Source of the DNA: Rickettsiales bacterium
Lineage (GTDB): Bacteria > Pseudomonadota > Alphaproteobacteria > Rs-D84 > CACZYB01
DNA: 9,468 nt
Assembly (NCBI GenBank): GCA_031276335.1
Contig: JAISNH010000025.1
Span: 1-9,468, forward strand
Direction of reading: 5' to 3'
Part shown: piece after piece, positions 5,475 through 9,468 of the stretch
Layout: the number at the start of each line of letters is the position of its first letter
How positions within the stretch are numbered: the first letter of the stretch is position 1
Notes under the pieces: model-generated
Told to the model about the DNA's origin: nothing
The model's database searches: none
Seen by the model: the letters and a program-made list of their open reading frames with translations, nothing else
Program-made: the position numbers and the translations under genes

Positions 5475-6662
5475 TTACGAAAAGTCAAAAGACTTTTTCT
5501 CGAACTCGGCCGCGGAGAAATCGACGGCGTTCGGATTGCCGCGCGAAAGACCGACCAGAAGCTCCACGGGGATGTAGCCGTTCGCGCTGCGGAAATCCGC
5601 GACGGATGCGCGGGCCCCTATCACCTCGACCCATCCGCATCGGGCAAGCTCCGCCTCCGGCACATCGGATACGTCGATTGCCGCGTTGTTCATGGAAACC
5701 GCTCCGACGACCGGGCATTTCCGGCCGGCGACCGCCATGTACGAGCGCGCGAACCCGGCGCCCGAACGCAGCATGCCGCGAATCCGGTCGCGCCATCCGT
5801 TCGCGTGGGAAAGGCCGCGCGAATACCCGTCCTTGTACCCGATATTGACGATCGCGATCCTCATGCCGCGCGGAGCTCTGTAGGAGCCGGAATACCCTAT
5901 GCGCCCGCCTTCCGCGACATCGCGCACCTGCAGTATCCTCGCATATACCGAAAGGGCCGGCTCGAATCCGGCAAGCCCGCCGAACAGGGCGCCGCCGACG
6001 CGCGCCAAATCGAAATGGAAGCGGGAATCGAGCTTCATCACGCCGCGGCTGGAGGCCAGGCTGGCCGGACGCCGTGGCAGAATCTTCAGGATATGCTCGA
6101 ACCTTCCGAGCTGCCTTTCGTTCGATTTCAAATCCGAGGCGTCGAACGGGCCGGGAAGGTGGCTGGCGTACAGGACTATGTCCAGATTGGCCGTCCGGGC
6201 GCTCCATTCTGCCGCCAGGATCCCGGCATCTGCCGGCGAAAGCCCCGTGCGGTTCATGCCGGTGTCGAAATGGATCGCGGCGCGGGGCTTTTTATCCGCA
6301 CCCTTCGCCGCATCGTTGAAATATTCGAGCTGCTCCAGGCTGATGCACACGGGGATAAGGCCGCGCCCGATGAACTCTCCTGCCTGCCCGTCCCGCACGC
6401 CGGCAAGCACATGCACGCTTGCCTGCGAACCGGAAAGGATGTCCGCGGTTTCGACGCCCTCTATTATATCCTGCGTGAAATAGCTTTTGACGCCCAGCCT
6501 CATCAACACCGGCAGCGCGCGCGCAAGGCCGAAGCCGTAGGCGTCCGCCTTTACCACGGCGCCAATCTCCGCCTTGGTCGCGGCGCGGATCTTTCCAAGG
6601 TTGTGCTCCACCGCGCCCTCGTCGAACACCCTTATCACATCGTACATGCCAAACTCATCCAT
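5475..6662 (-). CDS. alr: Alanine racemase (PLP-dependent)
   Basis: Interconverts L- and D-alanine, supplying D-Ala for peptidoglycan. The 395-residue product shows the PLP lysine Lys38 in AVVKADAYGFG, HFDTGMNRTGL (131-141) in the barrel, HFDLARVGGALFGG (216-229), the catalytic Tyr257 in RIGYSGSYRAPRG, GYKDGYSR (275-282) and the C-terminal VSMNNAAIDVSDV (322-334). Some family-typical spots differ: VCMDQ is VSMNN, the HFA-D segment is HLPGPFD and the ANSAG segment is ASSRG. Even so, the lysine and tyrosine that do the chemistry are present and the length is right. The start at 6662 has AAAGGGG six bases upstream; an upstream in-frame ATG at 6713 falls in the predicted -35 and is rejected. The gene is divergent from the MurE fusion and upstream of ctpA. 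YggS-type or amino-acid racemase alternatives fit less well. Confidence 0.9.
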   Translation of the reverse strand: MDEFGMYDVIRVFDEGAVEHNLGKIRAATKAEIGAVVKADAYGFGLARALPVLMRLGVKSYFTQDIIEGVETADILSGSQASVHVLAGVRDGQAGEFIGRGLIPVCISLEQLEYFNDAAKGADKKPRAAIHFDTGMNRTGLSPADAGILAAEWSARTANLDIVLYASHLPGPFDASDLKSNERQLGRFEHILKILPRRPASLASSRGVMKLDSRFHFDLARVGGALFGGLAGFEPALSVYARILQVRDVAEGGRIGYSGSYRAPRGMRIAIVNIGYKDGYSRGLSHANGWRDRIRGMLRSGAGFARSYMAVAGRKCPVVGAVSMNNAAIDVSDVPEAELARCGWVEVIGARASVADFRSANGYIPVELLVGLSRGNPNAVDFSAAEFEKKSFDFS

Positions 6663-6684
6663 GAGCAGCCCCTTTCTATGCAGG

Positions 6685-6713
6685 ATTCTATATGCCCCCG
6701 CCCGCGGCGGCAA
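6685..6713 (-). promoter_or_regulatory. Promoter for alr(-ctpA)
   Basis: On the minus strand TTGCCG (6713 to 6708) and TAGAAT (6690 to 6685) are separated by exactly 17 bp. Transcription would start near 6678, giving a leader of about 16 bases that contains the AAAGGGG ribosome site. The -10 is identical to that of the divergent MurE promoter. Confidence 0.6.
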
Positions 6714-6724
6714 GCAAAATCTTA

Positions 6725-6753
6725 TTGATTAAAGGCGGACGTAAGGCTAGAAT
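6725..6753 (+). promoter_or_regulatory. Promoter for the MurE-MurE gene
   Basis: TTGATT (6725-6730) and TAGAAT (6748-6753) are 17 bp apart, close to sigma-70 consensus. The start would be near 6760, leaving about 17 bases of leader that include the AAGGA ribosome site (6766-6770), six bases before the ATG at 6777. The -35 lies only 12 bp from the -35 of the divergent alr promoter. Confidence 0.65.
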
Positions 6754-6776
6754 TCCCTAACAACGAAGGAAAAGAC

Positions 6777-9468
6777 ATGAAGCTGGCGGACATACTAAGG
6801 AAAACAGGAATCACGGAAATCGCGGCGGACGCGGAGGTTTCCGGCGTTTCCAACAACTCCGGCACGGTCAGGGCCGGCGACGTGTTCATCGCGATAAAGG
6901 GAACGAAGGTCAACGGCGCGGACTTCATCGGCGCGGCTGTCGCCAAAGGCGCGGCGGCCGTAATCACGGACGAGGAAAACAGGAATATAGTAGAGGCGTC
7001 GAAATATCCCGGAATCCCCGTAATATTCGCGGACAACATACGCGCCGTCGAATCCCGCATGGCCGCGGCCTTCTATTCGCGCCAGCCGGGGTTCGTCGCG
7101 GCGGTCACCGGAACGAACGGAAAATCCTCCGTCGTCAACTTCATGCGGCAGATGTGGGAAATGACCGGCGTCAATTCGGCCTCCATCGGCACGGTCGGCA
7201 TACAGACGACCGAGCTTATCGGCAAGAAAACCCTGACCACGCCCGACTCGATCGACCTGCACCGGAGCCTTGACGAGCTTGCGGCCGAGGGGATAACCCA
7301 CGCCGCCATCGAAACCAGCAGCCACGGCATAGAGCAGCACCGGGTCGACAGCCTGAAGATATCCGCCGCCGGATTCACCAACATATCGAACGACCACCTC
7401 GACTATCACAAGGACATAGATGAATATTTCCACGCGAAGCTGCGGCTGTTCTCCGAGCTCTTGTCGCCGTCCGGCACCGCGGTCGTGAACATCGACGACG
7501 CGAGGGGCGCGGAGGTCGCACGGGCATGCCGGGCGCGCGGCATAAAGGTCGCCACATACGGGCGGGGCGAGGCCGACATCAGGCTTGCCGGATACGAAAT
7601 CAAGGACTCGCGTCAGAACGTCGCGCTGGAGGTGGGCGGAAAACGCTACTCCATAACCCTGAACCTGGTCACGGAATTCCAGGTCTACAACTTCATGTGC
7701 GCGCTCGGCATGTTCATGGCCAGCACGAAGGAGTGGGAGCGCGTTCTGCCCCATGCCGCGGAGCTGAAGAACGAGCGCGGGCGGATAGAATACGTCGGGA
7801 AAAGCCCGAACGGAGCGCCCATATTCGTCGACTTCGGGCACAACGGCGACGGGCTGAGGAAGCTGCTAACCCAGTTCCGCCCGTACGTGAAGCACAACCT
7901 TGTCTGCATCGCGGGCTCCTCCGGCGACCGGCCGGAAATCCGCCGCGTGGAGATGGGGCGCGTCTTGAACGAATTCGCGGACACGGTCGTAATCGCCGAC
8001 GACAACCCGCGCACCGAGGATCCGGCGGCGATACGCGCGACCCTTTTGAAATACTGTCCGAAGGCGCGCGTCATCCCAGACCGCTACGCCGCGATCAACG
8101 AGGTCATCGACACCTCGCGCGAATGGGATTCGATAATCATATGCGGCACGATGTACGAGCGGGACAAGGAATTCATCCGCGCAAAGCTGGCCCCGCACAC
8201 GGTCGGGCTTGCCTCCCTGCTCCAAAACGCGGGCTTCGCGGAAAGGCCGGCCGAAGGCGATCCCCTGATCTCCAGCATATCCTCCAATTCCCACACCGTG
8301 AAGCCGGGCGGGATATTCGTCGGCATACGGGGCTTCACCCGGAACGGCGCCGATTTTGCGGCCGAGGCGGTTGCGAACGGCGCGAAATGCGTCGTGGTCG
8401 AGGAAGGATACGAATTCGACGGGAAGACAAGCGCGGAGATGAAGGCCAAGGGCGTGCTGGCCATACGCGCCAAAAACACGAGGAAGGCGCTGGCCGACCT
8501 AGTGTACAACTTCTATGACCGGCGCCAGCCGGACACCATGGTCGCGGTCACGGGGACCAGCGGGAAAAGCTCGGTCGTCGACTTCGCCCGCCAGCTGTGG
8601 GCCGAAATCGGCCTGCCCGCTATTTCCGCCGGCACCATCGGCGTCATAGCCGAGAACGTCTACAGCGGCAAGCGGATAATAAAATACGGCGATTCCGACT
8701 ATACCACCCCCGTGTCCGACGAGATATACAAGTTCCTCAACTACTTCAAGTCCAAGGGCGTCGAATACGGCGCGGTGGAGCTCTCGAGCCACGGGCTCGA
8801 CCAGCTGCGGCTCGAAAACGTGAAGATAAAGGCCGGAGGATTCACCAACCTCGGCACCGACCACATGGATTTCTACGGCGGATACGACGGCTACCTCGAA
8901 TCGAAGGCGAAGCTGTTCCGCGAAACGATAGTGGACGGTGGTACCGCGGTACTCAACGCCGACATACCGGAATTCGAATACTTCGAAAAGATATGCAGGG
9001 AGCGCGGGCTGAACGTGCTGTCCTACGGAACGGCCGGCCGCGACCTGAGGATAATATCGCAGAAGGTGTCGCTGGACGGGCAGGACGCGGAGCTGATGAT
9101 ATTCGGGAAGCGGCGCCGGGTGCGCCTCCAGATACTAGGCGCGTTCCAGCTGATGAACCTCCTGTGCGCGATCGGGCTTGTCGCGGCGGTGACACCGGAG
9201 TGGGAGCGTGCGCTTCCGAAGCTCGGCAACCTCAAGAACGCCATCGGGAGGCTGGAATACATGGGCAGGACGAAGAGGGGGGCCTCCGTCTACATCGACT
9301 TTTCCTACAAGGGGGATGCGCTCACGCATACGCTAAAGACTCTGCGCACCATGACGGGCAACCGGATCGTGCTGGTCTTCTCGACATGCGGGGACGTGTA
9401 CGAAACCCGACGGCGCAAGGAGCTGGGCGAGGCCGCCGAGCTGTATTCCGACATCGCGATACTGACCG
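6777..9468 (+). CDS. murE: Tandem MurE-MurE fusion, UDP-MurNAc-tripeptide ligase (3' end outside window)
   Basis: MurE adds the third residue, usually meso-diaminopimelate in proteobacteria, to UDP-MurNAc-L-Ala-D-Glu using ATP. One open frame of 897 codons, with no stop up to the window edge, contains two consecutive MurE units. Copy 1 (about 1-475): NSGTVRAGDVF (27-37), P-loop GTNGKSS (112-118), TTPDSIDLH, ETSSHG (179-184), FTNISNDHLDYH, carbamylated-lysine position Lys221, VDFGH (His355), GDR, DNPRTE (409-414, the diaminopimelate motif) and GTMYE in place of GKGHE. Copy 2 (from about 476): NSHTVKPGGIF (504-514), GTSGKSS (593-599), DYTTP, ELSSHG (668-673), FTNLGTDHMDF, Lys710, then IDFSY with Tyr844 for His and GDV for GDR. 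The sequence stops just before the second DNPR position. There is no linker and no ribosome site at the junction. The ATG has AAGGA six bases upstream. Copy 1 looks active; the role of copy 2 is open. Confidence 0.93.
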   Translation, partial: MKLADILRKTGITEIAADAEVSGVSNNSGTVRAGDVFIAIKGTKVNGADFIGAAVAKGAAAVITDEENRNIVEASKYPGIPVIFADNIRAVESRMAAAFYSRQPGFVAAVTGTNGKSSVVNFMRQMWEMTGVNSASIGTVGIQTTELIGKKTLTTPDSIDLHRSLDELAAEGITHAAIETSSHGIEQHRVDSLKISAAGFTNISNDHLDYHKDIDEYFHAKLRLFSELLSPSGTAVVNIDDARGAEVARACRARGIKVATYGRGEADIRLAGYEIKDSRQNVALEVGGKRYSITLNLVTEFQVYNFMCALGMFMASTKEWERVLPHAAELKNERGRIEYVGKSPNGAPIFVDFGHNGDGLRKLLTQFRPYVKHNLVCIAGSSGDRPEIRRVEMGRVLNEFADTVVIADDNPRTEDPAAIRATLLKYCPKARVIPDRYAAINEVIDTSREWDSIIICGTMYERDKEFIRAKLAPHTVGLASLLQNAGFAERPAEGDPLISSISSNSHTVKPGGIFVGIRGFTRNGADFAAEAVANGAKCVVVEEGYEFDGKTSAEMKAKGVLAIRAKNTRKALADLVYNFYDRRQPDTMVAVTGTSGKSSVVDFARQLWAEIGLPAISAGTIGVIAENVYSGKRIIKYGDSDYTTPVSDEIYKFLNYFKSKGVEYGAVELSSHGLDQLRLENVKIKAGGFTNLGTDHMDFYGGYDGYLESKAKLFRETIVDGGTAVLNADIPEFEYFEKICRERGLNVLSYGTAGRDLRIISQKVSLDGQDAELMIFGKRRRVRLQILGAFQLMNLLCAIGLVAAVTPEWERALPKLGNLKNAIGRLEYMGRTKRGASVYIDFSYKGDALTHTLKTLRTMTGNRIVLVFSTCGDVYETRRRKELGEAAELYSDIAILT

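Noticed and set aside
5805..6728. Plus-strand open frame opposite alr (307 codons)
   Set aside because: Shadow of the alanine racemase gene; no recognisable domain and no ribosome site.
6795..7841. Long minus-strand open frame opposite the MurE fusion (348 codons)
   Set aside because: Complement of well-conserved MurE codons, with no family motif of its own.

Overview
The window is chromosomal DNA from a bacterium that is most likely an alphaproteobacterium. The CtpA-type protease has the alphaproteobacterial form throughout, from the LFGKAFE segment before the PDZ domain to a C-terminal DYQLQRAIDMVRG segment. Era and the amidase-activator-like LytM protein fit the same group. Coding DNA is GC-rich, yet ATA (Ile) and AGG (Arg) codons are common, which is odd for most alphaproteobacteria. 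A small secreted peptide with a C-x2-C-x2-GY-x5-G-x-C pattern resembles small proteins I associate with uncultured, host-associated Alphaproteobacteria. That finer placement is a guess.

Layout: 1-465 holds no convincing protein gene but is dense in perfect or near-perfect hairpins, ending in a long stem at 258-342. On the minus strand, a short CCA-adding enzyme/poly(A) polymerase-type nucleotidyltransferase (1352-2080) overlaps the start of era (466-1362). Both appear to be transcribed from an extended -10 promoter at 2110-2118, back to back with a plus-strand gene for an EnvC-like protein (2143-3279) that starts with TTG. Next, on the plus strand, come a consensus TATAAT promoter (3330-3335), a highly structured RNA leader (3365-3532), two tiny secreted-peptide genes (3567-3728, 3762-3938) and a strong bidirectional terminator (3959-3988). 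The terminator also closes the convergent minus-strand pair alr (5475-6662) and ctpA (4015-5424). Divergent from alr, and driven by its own promoter with the same TAGAAT -10, is one uninterrupted frame from 6777 to the window end. It encodes two MurE ligases fused head to tail.

Most of the protein genes concern the cell envelope: alanine racemase supplies D-Ala, MurE adds the third peptide residue to the peptidoglycan precursor, the EnvC-like factor probably activates septal amidases, and CtpA processes periplasmic proteins. Era and the nucleotidyltransferase belong to ribosome and tRNA maturation.

The items most worth attention are the MurE-MurE fusion, in which copy 1 keeps the diaminopimelate-specificity residues while copy 2 has lost several catalytic-site residues; the structured RNA plus two-peptide unit; the hairpin-rich region at the left edge; and the C-terminally truncated CCA-type enzyme.
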